A stretch of DNA of 64,000 bases from Brachypterus glaber (lineage: Eukaryota; Arthropoda; Insecta; Coleoptera; Kateretidae): the NCBI GenBank assembly GCA_958510825.1, contig OY294046.1, forward strand, positions 48,713,794 to 48,777,793. Reading direction: 5' to 3'. Under the pieces are notes generated by a model. It saw only the letters and a program-made list of their open reading frames with translations. It searched no databases and was not told where the DNA came from. How positions within the stretch are numbered: the first letter of the stretch is position 1; each line of letters starts with the position of its first letter. Both the position numbers and the translations under genes were made by a program. Positions 21,872 to 33,200 of the stretch are shown one piece after another.

Positions 21872-22079
21872 CAGTGCGATTGTAAAGTGCCGAACAGTTT
21901 GAAAAGAAAATACTCTTCGTTTGAAGCCACGCCTCTGTTAGAGTTGTGCCCGACAAGCCCATGTGATTGCTAGGTACAACAGCTCCGTGGCCAGTAAAAC
22001 GCACACAGCTTTCTTGCATTTTACTCATCGCTAATTTCAGTTTTGCATTAAAGGTGTTCGGCACTTTATAATCGCACGG
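21872..22079. mobile_element. Tc1/mariner-like MITE, TA-flanked
   Basis: Inverted ends of about 26 bases, CAGTGCGATTGTAAAGTGCC left and GGCACTTTATAATCGCACGG right, are bordered by TA at 21870-21871 and 22080-22081. The 208-base unit has no transposase. The CAGTGCG terminus is shared with the larger foldbacks at 33851 and 41210. Confidence 0.85.
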
Positions 22080-22100
22080 TATGTATATTTTTTTGCACGA

Positions 22101-22250
22101 CCAACACTAAAACCTAATTTTACGCTTTCATTTTCGGGACTAAACTTTTCGTTTTTCTCCCTAGGGAATAAAAATCACGGCAACCTTGATAATATTAAAA
22201 TATTATACTTACTATGTGCTTTGCTGGTTTAAAAATTAGGTTTGGTGGTG
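22101..22250. mobile_element. Short inverted-repeat element
   Basis: CCAACACTAAAACCTAATTTT on the left pairs with AAAAATTAGGTTTGGTGGTG on the right, with about 110 bases between. Class unknown. Confidence 0.6.
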
Positions 22251-22550
22251 TTTTGTAATAAATTAGCGATTCAAAGAAATTTATTTGATTTTAACAAAGA
22301 AAACTTTTAAAAATAACATTGTTATGACAATACAAAACAATACATAACTTAAAATTTATCATCTTCGTCCATTTTTTTGACGTTTGTGTCAACCATATTA
22401 AAAAACAATTGAAATCGCGATAGCCATGAAACTGAGTTTTCGCAATTTATAGGCATCTTGATTAAATTACGAAAATAAAACAACCGATTATAGACACGTG
22501 GTTTTTAATATTAATTTTATCTACCTACCTAAATTATGTTTGGTCCTGCA

Positions 22551-22695
22551 AAAAATAGTGTATATACCTCAGGACTAAACTTGGCTGTTTTAATCCCTTG
22601 CATTTCTGTTTCCCTCGCTCGCTACGCTCGCTCAGGAAACACTAATGCAGCGGGACAGCCAGTTTAGTCCCTTGGTATATAAATTACTATTTTTT
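22551..22695. mobile_element. Palindromic MITE with GC-rich centre
   Basis: AAAAATAGTGTATATACC and GGACTAAACTTGGCTG on the left pair with CAGCCAGTTTAGTCC and GGTATATAAATTACTATTTTT on the right. The centre contains CTCGCTCGCTACGCTCGCTC. Architecture as at 15691-15823. Confidence 0.75.
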
Positions 22696-22847
22696 AAATA
22701 AATTGTCAATATGATAATTTATAATGCAATATTGCAGAAATAAACTATAAACTATAAATAAACTATAAACTATAATGTTTAATATAGACATTAACTAAAA
22801 AAAATGTTTTGTTTTGTTTGTTTTTGTTTATTTGTTTAACCTCCTAC

Positions 22848-23076
22848 TATTCTACTTAATTAAGCATCCCCTAAGTCCAAGACTTGTGTGGGCTAGTAGT
22901 AGAGGGAACCACCGGCTTATACTGACTTTCGAACCAGTTTCTAGGGATTGTCCGTTTCACTTATCGCCTTCACCGAATTTCAATTATTAATTAACTGAAA
23001 AAGACACATCGGTGCCAGTGAGAATCCAACTCACGATAGTAGACTTGCTATACATACGCAAGTCTACTATCGACTA
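22848..23076 (-). mobile_element. Candidate tRNA-derived SINE
   Basis: On the minus strand, 23034-23018 forms a tRNA-like T arm: 5-bp stem GTGAG/CTCAC with a 7-base loop TTGGATT (canonical TTCGAAT), followed by TGGCACCGA. Just upstream is a perfect 15-bp hairpin (23034-23072). The body downstream contains CCGGTGGTTCCCTCTACTAC and ends near CTAATAGTAGGAGGTT-like sequence. The A box and most of the tRNA head are lost or rearranged, and the poly-A end is not clean, so the call is tentative. Confidence 0.45.
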
Positions 23077-23805
23077 AAAAAAAATGCGTTTTAACACATA
23101 AATATTCATAAATATAAATATTACCTATTATTAAATATTTAGGTATTATGAAAGAAATAACAGCCCTAAGAAAAAGCAAGCTTGCTTTCTTACTCCTAGC
23201 AGTAATAAACCTTTAGAAAAAGTATTACAATAGGCATACCTAACAACATATAAAATTTAAATTTTAATATATCATATATAATTATATAATATATAAAATA
23301 TTATTTTAATTTAAAACTTTAAAACCTAATAAATAATTCAACAAATAAAGCAAAATCTGTAACTAACTTAGCCTTGTACAGGCTATTTAGGCGCAGAGTT
23401 TCTGGCGATTAAATCATTAAAGCCGTTAAAAATATCTTATTTTAAGGGATAGGGAATAAATAAATACGATCTTTTGTAGAGCGACGCCTAAAAGTAAAAT
23501 TTACTCTAGTCTTTTATGCCGTAGTTCTTTTAATAAAATTTTTATTTTATTAGGTATTTTACGAGGCATTTTAACCAAAAAAATCAAATTATTTTACAGC
23601 AACAAAAAAATATAATTTTTATTACTTATCTAATAGGTCGCAAAGATGAATCGTTTCTGTAATTACAATTATATAATCAGAAACGTATAGAATAATTAGT
23701 AATTCTAATAATATGAAGAACATCTTGTTAAGGTATAAACATTAAATTTTACAATTATACCTACTGAATCTTATTATATACACTCTTCACAGAACAGAAC
23801 AGAAT
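23077..23805. other. AT-rich DNA, no gene seen
   Basis: Very AT-rich and without recognisable coding or repeat structure beyond short A/T runs. Confidence 0.55.
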
Positions 23806-24259
23806 AGTATATTCTATAACTAGTATGGAATAGACAATATTCCGCGCGAATGACTATTCTATACGTGTTGTAGACTATACTTTTTCTTCGACTGCAAATA
23901 TGAAACACTGTATGGCTTTAAACTGCGGACAAGGTTAAAAACAATGTTTTTTTATGATTCGACATTGCAAATGCAACAAAACACATATTTTTAAATAAAG
24001 GAATTAATGTTAATAATTTTATTAAATCAGTACTTAGAAAAGATTTTTATTTAATTTTAGCACATATTTACAAATTATAATGCAAAAATTGAAGGTTATG
24101 TCAGATATCAGGTTTAAATATTTAACAATAGATGGAGCAGTTTTAATTTTTTGAACTAAATTGATAAAAAACTTGTCAAATATTAAGAAAAACTAATAAA
24201 CTTAATGTAATTTTAACGCATATTTTTAAATTGCATTAAATTATTCAATATTTCATGGT

Positions 24260-24319
<60 letters not shown>

Positions 24320-25000
24320 CTAATTTTGCTACAGTTTTCTTTACTTTTATAGACAAGAGATGGCACTACATGTGCTCATTGTAACACTTGATACGGAATA
24401 TTCATACCGTATCTAGAGCTAGAATGGATTCATTCTGTGTTTGAACAGTGTGTGTATTTGCTTACATTCTAAAGCAGTCGTAGAAAATTAGTATATTCTA
24501 TAACTAGTATGGAATAGACAATATTCCGAGCGAGCGGAAAGTTTGTAATACGAGCCGGCAGGCGAGCATGACGGTCCCGCGAGCGCGGAATGACTATTCT
24601 ATACGTGTTGTGGACTATACTTTTTTCTTCGACTGCAAATATGAAACACTGTATGGCTTTAAACTGCGGACAAGGTTAAAAACAATGTTTTTTTATGATT
24701 CGACATTGCAAATGCAACAAAACACATATTTTTAAATAAAGGAATTAATGTTAATAATTTTATTAAATCAGTACTTAGAAAAGATTTTTATTTAATTTTA
24801 GCACATATTTACAAATTATAATGCAAAAATTGAAGGTTATGTCAGATATCAGGTTTAAATATTTAACAATAGATGGAGCAGTTTTTATTTTTTGAACTAA
24901 ATTGATAAAAAACTTGTCAAATATTAAGAAAAACTAATAAACTTAATGTAATTTTAACGCATATTTTTAAATTGCATTAAATTATTCAATATTTCATGGT

Positions 25001-25059
<59 letters not shown>

Positions 25060-25943
25060 CTAATTTTGCTACAGTTTTCTTTACATTTATAGACAAGAGA
25101 TGGCACTACATGTGCTCATTCTAACACTTGATACGGAATATTCATACCGTATCTAGAGCTAGAATGGATTCATTCTGTGTTTGAAAAGTGTGTGTATTTG
25201 CTTACATTCTAAAGCAGTCGTAGAAAATTAGTATATTCTATAACTAGTATGGAATAGACAATATTCCGAGCGAGCGGAAAGTTTGTAATACGAGCCGGCA
25301 GGCGAGCATGACGGTCCCGCGAGCGCGAAATGACTATTCTATACGTGTTGTGGACTATACTTTTTTCTTCGACTGCAAATATGAAACACTGTATGGCTTT
25401 AAACTGCGGACAAGGTTAAAAACAATGTTTTTTATGACTCGACATTGTAAATGCAACAAAACACATATTTTTAAATAAAGCAATTAATGTTATTTAATAA
25501 TTTTATCAAATCAGTACTTAAAAAAGACTTTTATTTAATTTTGGCACATATTTACAAATTATAATGCAAAAATTGAAGGTTATGTCAGATTGTTGTGACA
25601 GATATCAGGTTTAAATAGTTAACAATAGATGGAGCAGTTTTAATTTTTTGAACTAAATTGATAAAAAACTGGTCAAATATTAAGAAAAACTAATAAACTT
25701 TATTTAACTTTAACGAAAAACTTTAAATTATTCAATATTTCATAGTAAAATAAATATATTTTTGCTAATTTTGCTACAGTTTTTTTTTTAACTTTTGTAA
25801 ACAAGAGATGGCACTACATGTGCTCATTCTAACACTTGATACGGAATATACATACCGAATCTAGAGCTAGAATGGATTCATTCTGTGTTTGAAAAGTGTG
25901 TGTATTTGCTTACATTCTAAAGCAGTCGTAGAAAATAGTATAC
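23806..25943. repeat. Three tandem units of about 0.7 kb with internal palindrome
   Basis: Units start at 23806, 24490 and 25230 with AGTATATTCTATAACTAGTA. Each runs through the same order: an imperfect palindrome ending ATTCTATACGTGTTGT-GGACTATAC, a unique-looking 500-base body (CTGCGGACAAGG, GATGGAGCAG), a TA run, then ACAAGAGATGGCACTACATG and AAGCAGTCGTAGAAAA. Units 2 and 3 carry an extra GC-rich segment in the palindrome (GAGCCGGCAGGCGAGCATGA) that unit 1 lacks. Unit 3 lacks the TA run. Units 1 and 2 look almost identical outside these differences. No coding capacity. This may be a satellite nucleus or the tandem part of a Helitron-like element. Confidence 0.88.
24262..24316. repeat. TA microsatellite in tandem unit 1
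   Basis: Pure TA run at the same relative place as the run at about 25003-25057 in unit 2; unit 3 has only a short AAATATATTTTTG at this place. Confidence 0.9.
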
Positions 25944-26090
25944 TATGTCTGTTGACCTACGAGACTACTAAATGATTTGATTTCATTTGATTTATTCTAC
26001 AACTACTTTTTTTTTCATGAATGTAATATTGTTATTGTGTTACTTGTTTTAGATTTTTTTGCAAGTATAAAAATACTTGATATAAACACA

Positions 26091-26241
26091 CTTAAGGGCA
26101 TATCTACAGGCTCGCATAAGAACATAGTACATAACAATGCGATGCCTTGATTGGCTTCATGTGCCATCATGTATCTTGTAAGCCAATCACGGCATCGCAG
26201 TCTTATGTTTTATGTTCTTGTGCAAGCATCTGAATAGGCCT
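26091..26241. mobile_element. Palindromic MITE family C, copy 1
   Basis: GGGCATATCTACAGGCTCGC and the ATGCGATGCCTTGATTGGCTT block on the left pair with AAGCCAATCACGGCATCGCA and the GAATAGGCC side on the right. A second copy of the same palindrome lies at 61831-61972. Confidence 0.8.
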
Positions 26242-26280
26242 TAACTAAAAAAATATTGTTTTAAGTTCAACTAGTAGAGA

Positions 26281-26620
26281 TGTGGGAGAGTTGGTACCTC
26301 GGGAGAGTTGGGACAGTGACCTTTTCTAGTTTATTATTGGTTGCTTAATATTAAAGTTCACACAATTTTTTACCTTTGCTTTTAGAATTGTTTTGTATAG
26401 TGAAAAGTAACTTTTTTTTGTTTGAATTATCGATTACAATACTTTGTGGTTGCAAGTGTCACCAGTAAGTAATTTTTCTTGTATTAAACAATGTTTAAGC
26501 TATAAAATGTCGAGTTTTTCTCATAGTTTACTCTAACTTAAAAAATATATATAGCAATTTACAATGACACAGAACAGTAAGGTAAAGTTGGGACATTATG
26601 TTAAGGGAGAGTTGGACCGT
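26281..26620. repeat. Repeat remnant with GGGAGAGTTGGGACA motifs
   Basis: GGGAGAGTTGG occurs near 26284, 26301 and 26606, with the related AAAGTTGGGACATT near 26584. The layout recalls the motif-bearing ends of 13826-14742, but no clean inverted termini were found. Confidence 0.4.
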
Positions 26621-27329
26621 CTCATTTTATTGATAAATTAAAAAATATTTAATTTTATATAAAATTATAATATGCAGGTATTATTTTTCTTTATTTTTAT
26701 TATTTTAAATACTCACGTGTTTTTGCTTGAAAAATTTCTTCTCTTGAGTTTTAAAGAAATTTTTACTAGTCCCAAATTTCATTGGTTAAAATACAAAATA
26801 AGTTTATAAGGTTATAAGGAAACCCCTGGTTAGATATAACTTATATCTAGGAGAGCTGCTTTTAATAATAAAAGTATAAAACATAAAATGGGCTTTTAAG
26901 CTATAAGAAAAAGTTATGTTTTGCGAAGTTTATCGATAGAAAAATTAATTTAAAATTCACTTTAAAAAATATGCTATGCAATGCCAAGCATTACATATCT
27001 TCACGGCTTGTTATACTCTAAGATAATTTAACTAAACATTGATGTCATTAAATTACGAATAAATTAATAATAAATTCCTTGATTAAATTATATTAAAATT
27101 TATTTAGTAGGTTTTGACATTTAATAGTTATTTATGAATCAAGGAAACTTGTGGATTTGTTTTTGAAGAACACTTCTCGACGGTCAACTGAGAGGAGCGT
27201 GCCGCCACCGACAAACAATTTAAGCCACCGCCGCCGGCGATAAAAGTTGATCACGCCGCCGCCGATAACACTGGTCTACAAAAAAAAATCTTCTCCGAGT
27301 ACTAAACCTACCATGCCTTAACAAGTTAA

Positions 27330-27931
27330 CCCTTTAGGCGCAAGATGTAGAGCGTTATGTTAGGCTAATTTTAAAAGTGGCGTTTTATTAAAATTATTAT
27401 TTTTAGAACAAAACCGCTTTTATTTTATTAAATATGCTGTGCAATATTTTTTTTGACACTTCTTGCTGTTACTAAGTTAAATATGAAATAAACTATATTT
27501 TCTCACATTAAGTTTTGTAAAGTAAATATACATATATCTTAGTACTTAAGTAATATTTTTTTTAACTTTTTCCATTAAATATAAAAAAAACTTCTTGACT
27601 GGTCAAGTTAGTGTTTCCTGTGGATCACTGGGAGAATATCTTCTCAACTATTACCGATTGAGTGGCATGCGCATGTCGCAGAGTCTTTAATAGATGTAAT
27701 ATACTATTAATATAAAATAATTAAGGGAATAGATGCCATCACTCGGCACAGCTGTGGAAGGAATATAAAGTCGGTGCGAAAATAGTATCCCAAAGAAACC
27801 TAAGGAGTTAAACTTAACCATGCAAAAAAAAATCAGTCGTTTTGGGCCAGTAACTGTATCTTATAGTATACATGCGGCCCGATTGGAAAAAGCCGCCTGT
27901 ATCTGTTTCAATACAAATGGCACTTAACGTG
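27330..27931. mobile_element. TTAA-flanked insertion in left foldback arm
   Basis: TTAA at 27326-27329 and 27932-27935 flank a 602-base insert. It begins CCCTTTAGGCGCAAG and ends TGGCACTTAACGTG; the ends are imperfect inverted copies. Removing it restores continuity of the arm relative to its partner, which is good evidence for a piggyBac-type insertion. Confidence 0.75.
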
Positions 27932-28395
27932 TTAAGTATTTTTGTGTGCTGAAACTGAATTTTCAATTTAAAAAAATTTATACGGCGTAGATTTCGAGGA
28001 AATTCCGGTTTTTATTAAAGATCGGTTATACCAGCTCAAAAAAGTAAACTTTTTCGAATTCATCTAAGAACAAATTTAAATCGTGGGCTAGGGTGTGGGG
28101 GTTACATAAATGCCATTTTTTTTTGAAAATCGGTTACGATTTCGGGGGGCACCGTGCAAAATAGTGCCTTGTTTAAATTATATGCTTTTCGTTATCGCTT
28201 ATCACTTGGGATTTTTTTAAGAGAGATTCATTAACTTTTTGTCTTGTAGAGTTCTACAGTTATACTGCAAAGTCCAAACCTGCTTTTCGAGTTGTTATCG
28301 ACCCCCTTCGTCCAACACTGGATTTTGAGCATTATATTAAAACTGTAGAACTATAGAGCTTAGGAAAAGACAAAAAGTGAATGAATTTCTTTTAA

Positions 28396-28499
28396 CACGT
28401 TCGCTGCAGCCCATATACATAGACGATCATCCCAGGTGGGCTCTCGGCATTAAATATAAGTCACTGATGGTCCCACCAGGTGGATCGGCAGCGAACGTG
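28396..28499. mobile_element. 104-bp piggyBac-like MITE, TTAA-flanked
   Basis: The termini CACGTTCGCTGC and GCAGCGAACGTG are perfect inverted copies between TTAA at 28392-28395 and 28500-28503. An inner pair around CCCAGGTGGG and CCCACCAGGTGG adds hairpin structure. Confidence 0.85.
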
Positions 28500-28815
28500 T
28501 TAAAAAATGCCAAAGTTAAAGCGATAACGAAAAGCATTTAGTTAAAACCAAGGCGCCCCCGCTATTTTGGTCTGTGCTCCCTAAAATCGTAATCGATTTT
28601 CAAAAAAATAGCATTTTACGTAATCGTAATCCCCACAATTTAAATTTGTCCTCAGATGAATATCTAATAAAAACCAAGATTTACTAGAAACGTAAGCGGT
28701 AGAAACTCTTTTAAATTGAAAATTCGATTTCAGCACACAAAATCAGTCAAGGCATGATAGGTTTAGTCCTTGGAGATTTTTTTTGTAGACTTATAATTTA
28801 CCGGCGTATGGCGGT

Positions 28816-29690
28816 TCAATGGTCCCCATTTAAGTTTCTTGACTTTTGTTATGCAAAAAATATGACAACAATTTGGGGTGTGATTAAGTCCTTAAAGGGG
28901 AGTAAAAACTATTATTTAAAAAAAGGACCTTTTTGATAAATTTTTTTATTTCTTTTAAAAAATCTCGATAATTTTTTTTTTTAATATTTTTTTTCCTTTT
29001 TCAAACAAAATTTTTTCATTTAATGTTTTTTATTTTTTTTTGCAATTTACTTTTTAGTTTTTTTTTTTATAGGAAAGTATTCTTTTGTTTGCCGCAGTAT
29101 TTATTTTAACTTTCTGACTTATCAAATGCTTCTGATAAATTTATTAAAAGTATACAAAAATTTGTAATTATTTAAAATTTTGGTAGACGCCAAATTTCAA
29201 CTTAAACAAACAAAATTTGGCATGTACCTATTACATTTAAAAATTAAAAAAATTAAAAAAACTTAACTAAGATGTATTTTTTTAAATTAAAAACAATAAA
29301 TATTTTGTGCCAAATTTTAGCTCAAACCAATAAAATTAGTACTTAACATACTTGAGGATATTCAAAGAATATTACTTGTTTTTAGTAACCATTTCTTTAT
29401 ATGTGCAGCAGCACCACAGTTAAGTTTAATATTTTAACATTAAAAAGAAAAAGGGCAGTTCAAATAAATTTTAGGAAAAATTCTTTATTAATTATTAAAT
29501 AGTTAAAATTTAAATAATTAAAAAAGCCGTAAAAATATAAAATCTGCCAAATTACTATTAATATCCAGTAGTATAAATTTGAATGATATACATATATTTG
29601 AATAATTTAAACAATTTTTAATACATAATTATTATATGTTGTTGACATCTCAATGGATATATAGAAATTGAGGGGATTGGGTTTCTTAAA
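28816..29690. other. Region upstream of CP2, no gene seen
   Basis: AT-rich and T-rich sequence upstream of the CP2 promoter. No repeat family was recognised. Confidence 0.5.
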
Positions 29691-29700
29691 TATATAAAAG
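29691..29700 (+). promoter_or_regulatory. CP2 TATA box
   Basis: TATATAAAAG sits 65 bases before the CP2 start codon. Transcription would then begin around 29720-29725 (within GCATACGTTC), leaving a 5' untranslated region of about 40 bases. TATA boxes at this spacing are usual for insect cuticular protein genes. Confidence 0.7.
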
Positions 29701-29764
29701 AGACGTCACAAATCTAATGCATACGTTCTGTTTGTTTTAGAAGTTAGACAAGGAATACCTAGTG

Positions 29765-29773
29765 ATGAGAGCG
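29765..29773 (+). CDS. CP2 exon 1 (three-codon coding part)
   Basis: ATGAGAGCG followed by the donor GTGAGTG at 29774. It was chosen because it follows a TATA box at proper distance and joins in phase 0 to exon 2, giving a good signal peptide. Confidence 0.82.
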
Positions 29774-30142
29774 GTGAGTGAATGTAAACAAATTGCTGTT
29801 TAGTTTTAGTGCACGTTGTGTTTTTTGTGGGTTTAAATCTAAAGGTCTCAAACCTGCAACTTTTTTCAATATAAAATGTATGATTCAGTTAGATGTAAAT
29901 TGTAAATCTCTTGAGAAAAGCAATTTTTATTTGATTAAATATTGTTTTAGTGTATGGTCAGTTTTTATTACATAAGGCTATCAAAAAAATAATTTTATAA
30001 AATATATATTAAATATAAATGAAATTTTCATGTTTTGATTTCTAGGTAAGCAAATAGCATCCTTTTAATAAGGTCTGTCATAACCTATTGTCGAATTTAA
30101 AAAATTTAATACTGAGGAATAGCCTAACTTAGAGGCTCTAAA

Positions 30143-30197
<55 letters not shown>

Positions 30198-30198
30198 A

Positions 30199-30270
<72 letters not shown>

Positions 30271-33200
30271 TACTTTGCGCTTAAAACAATTTGCGATAAT
30301 ATGAGTTGAGCTTATTTAAATTTATTTATATTAAATTTTTGAAATGTCTTAATATTATTTTTCTATTTTGCGACTCTTATAAGCTCATAATCACACGCAT
30401 TTTGCGTGTTCTTATAGGCCCATAAGAGGTGTCTACTTTTTTTCTTTTGGGCTATCGCTTGACGTTTTCCGTGCAAATGTCAATGTCGCTTTAAAGTTTA
30501 ATTTTCTATAAAATTTTGTGTTTACGTTATTTTTTATCGTGTTAAAATTGTGGCTTGGTTACTTGAAGTGAAAAAGAGAAGACAAGACTATAAAATATAT
30601 CAAAATATAATTTCTTCTTAGAATTAAACATGGCGAAAACTGTAATGCCAACCCGAAATAAAAATCCCTAAATCAGTCATCAATTTAAATGTAAGTTTTT
30701 TTAAAATTGTAGAACAAAATAGAAAAAGTAGTATAAAGCACTCGTTTCATAACATATGTTTTTAGCGAACGAGTACAAGTTTAGAAAACGAGCTACTTAA
30801 AATAAGTTTTTATATCACGGTTGATTAATAACATATAATAAGTTATTATATCACGTTTACTTATTAAAATATGATATAAATTTACCTTCAAAACAAAAGA
30901 AAATGAAACGTATATTTGGCAAAATAATTCATACTTACACTGAAAAAAAAAATTAAGCAATTGTATTCCTCCAATTTATACACCTGAATTTCTCTGCGGT
31001 TTACCCCTCGCTTGTTTTTTTTTATTTTTTTTTTTATTTTTTTTTGTTTTTGTTTTTAATAAACCTAGGCCTATGGGGGAAAGTATTATTTTTTTGTCAG
31101 CAGTATTTTAAATTGCAACAAGGAAACTTTTAGCTTAAAACTTCGTTAATAGATTAAATTTATTCATGAAGGCGTTTATAAGCATTAATTCAACAAATGC
31201 GATCCTCGGAAAAAAATTAATGAAATACTTTTTTCGGTGTGCGGTGTATAAATAAATACTGAGAGTAAAATTATATGTATTAGTCATTATAAAAAAGGGG
31301 GTTTTCCGATTTTTCGATGTTCGCCCGACGCGTCGTTCCGTCTATCAGTCCGTCCTTCCGTCTAGAGCCATATCTTTTAAAAGATGGAAACCAAACTTTA
31401 AACTTTAGCTTTTTGGAGTATTTCTTATGGTGTTTTTCTTAGTTTTTTCTACTCTCTCAAATAAGGGTAGTTTAAACAATATTCGAAAATTCGATTTGCT
31501 TAAAAATGGCTGTTACGATTTTTCTCAAATTTCCTTAAAAGTAAATTAACAACAACAACAACAACAACAAGTTGCTGGGTTTTCTTCGGAAAAGTCCTAT
31601 AAGAGCGTCAAATATTTTTTGCAATTCTGGCGAAGGCGCCTTAAAATTTACATTTGGCCCAGGGTGTTACTAACCACCAAAAATAAATGCAAACTAATTA
31701 TAAACCAGCCGTCTCGAATGAGCGAGAATACTTTCTCATAAAAAAGTTAAAAAGTTATGTCCAATTTCTAATATTGGGGATTTTTTATCTTTTAGGTGGT
31801 TTTAAAATATTTCTTCTATTGTAAATACTAAAAAAGTTATGTCCAGAAACAGTTTTTACATTTTGGAGAGGGGGGTGGTTCATGGAAAAAATGATAATAA
31901 CATATTTTATCCAATACATACAGATAATGAGACAATTACCAGCTTTATTTTAAATAGATAAACTCAATAATAACCCCCGCGTGGCTTTTACTTTATTGAG
32001 TGGATAATTATTTATTTTACCCACTGAACTGTCACTTGCCAAATTATTTTCTTGTAAAATTTTTAATAAAAATATGAATTTCTAAGCTATTTATTGGATA
32101 AAACCTTGTATGGCACTCATGGGTAAACCGATATTGTTCTCTCGAAAATTAACCTGCTTGGCTTACGCCTCGCATGGGCAATATCTTACTTTACCCACTA
32201 GTACCATAAATAACTATTATCTAGTTTTATTTTACCGTTTAGGTGGGTTTTATTTTTTTTTCTCTTGTGAATAATAAAAAAAGCTATGTCCAGAAACATT
32301 TTTTTACATTTTCTGGGAGACGGGAAGGGGCTGGAAAAAATTATTACACATTTTGTGTACTTTTATTTTACCTTTTATGTGGTTTTTAAATTTTTCTCTT
32401 ATGGTGAATAATAAAAAAGTTGTGTTTAAAAACAGTTTTTAGATTTTGGCGGAAGGGGCGGGGGGTGCTGGAAAAACATGACATTTTCATTTTTTGTGTA
32501 ATTTTATTTTACCTTTCATGCAGTTTTTATATTTTTCTTCTATTATAAATAACAAAAAACATTCTACCAAAAAAAAACTCGTTTTACCCCCTTCCCCCCA
32601 ACCGATTTTGGTGAAATACGAACTTGTCCAAGATAATATTCAAATGCATCTGCATACGAAATTTCAAATCGCTAGCTCAAAGCGTTCTTAAGTTACCGTG
32701 GATGAAGGCAGACAGACCGATAGACAGACAGATAGGCAGACCGACATACATATTTTTTTGTTGCTTATTTAGATTTTTCTCGACGTTTCAGGAAAAAAAA
32801 GATCAATTAAGCAAAAAAAAATACTTACAATACTTTCTTTTATGAGAAAGTAAAAATAATAAAATAATTGAAAATTCAAAACTTATCAGATAATTTTCGC
32901 GAGAACCGTACTTACCTTTAACAGTTTTTTTTTTATTTTCAGTAATTTTAAGGACTAATTACAAAGTTTGCGCAAGGTCATATCACATATAACTATAGGT
33001 GAAGGTGAATTCTTATGAGAGCAATAAATTTTTTATTCAAAATTTTTTATTATTACAAAAAAAATTGAATAAAAAATTTATTACTCTTATAAGAATCCAC
33101 CTTGACCTATACTAAAATGTGAATCTTTTTATTTATGAAAAAATTTAAATATCTATATTTTTTATAGCTTTTTATTGAATACATTACTTTATTTAATAAT

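Larger units (their letters stand above)
27235..28815. mobile_element. Foldback element with two nested piggyBac-like MITEs
   Basis: The right arm (about 28345-28815) is inverted relative to two left pieces: 27235-27329 (sharing TCTCCGAGTACTAAACCTAC and CATGCCTTAAC) and 27936-28265 (sharing TGTGTGCTGAAAC, ATTTTCAATTTAAA and GCTTTTCGTTATCGC). The left arm is split by the TTAA-flanked insertion 27330-27931, and the right side holds 28396-28499. Neither arm is coding. Confidence 0.8.

Noticed and set aside
23806..25943. CRISPR-like or phage array
   Set aside because: Units are about 700 bases without short spacers, in clearly eukaryotic DNA with introns.
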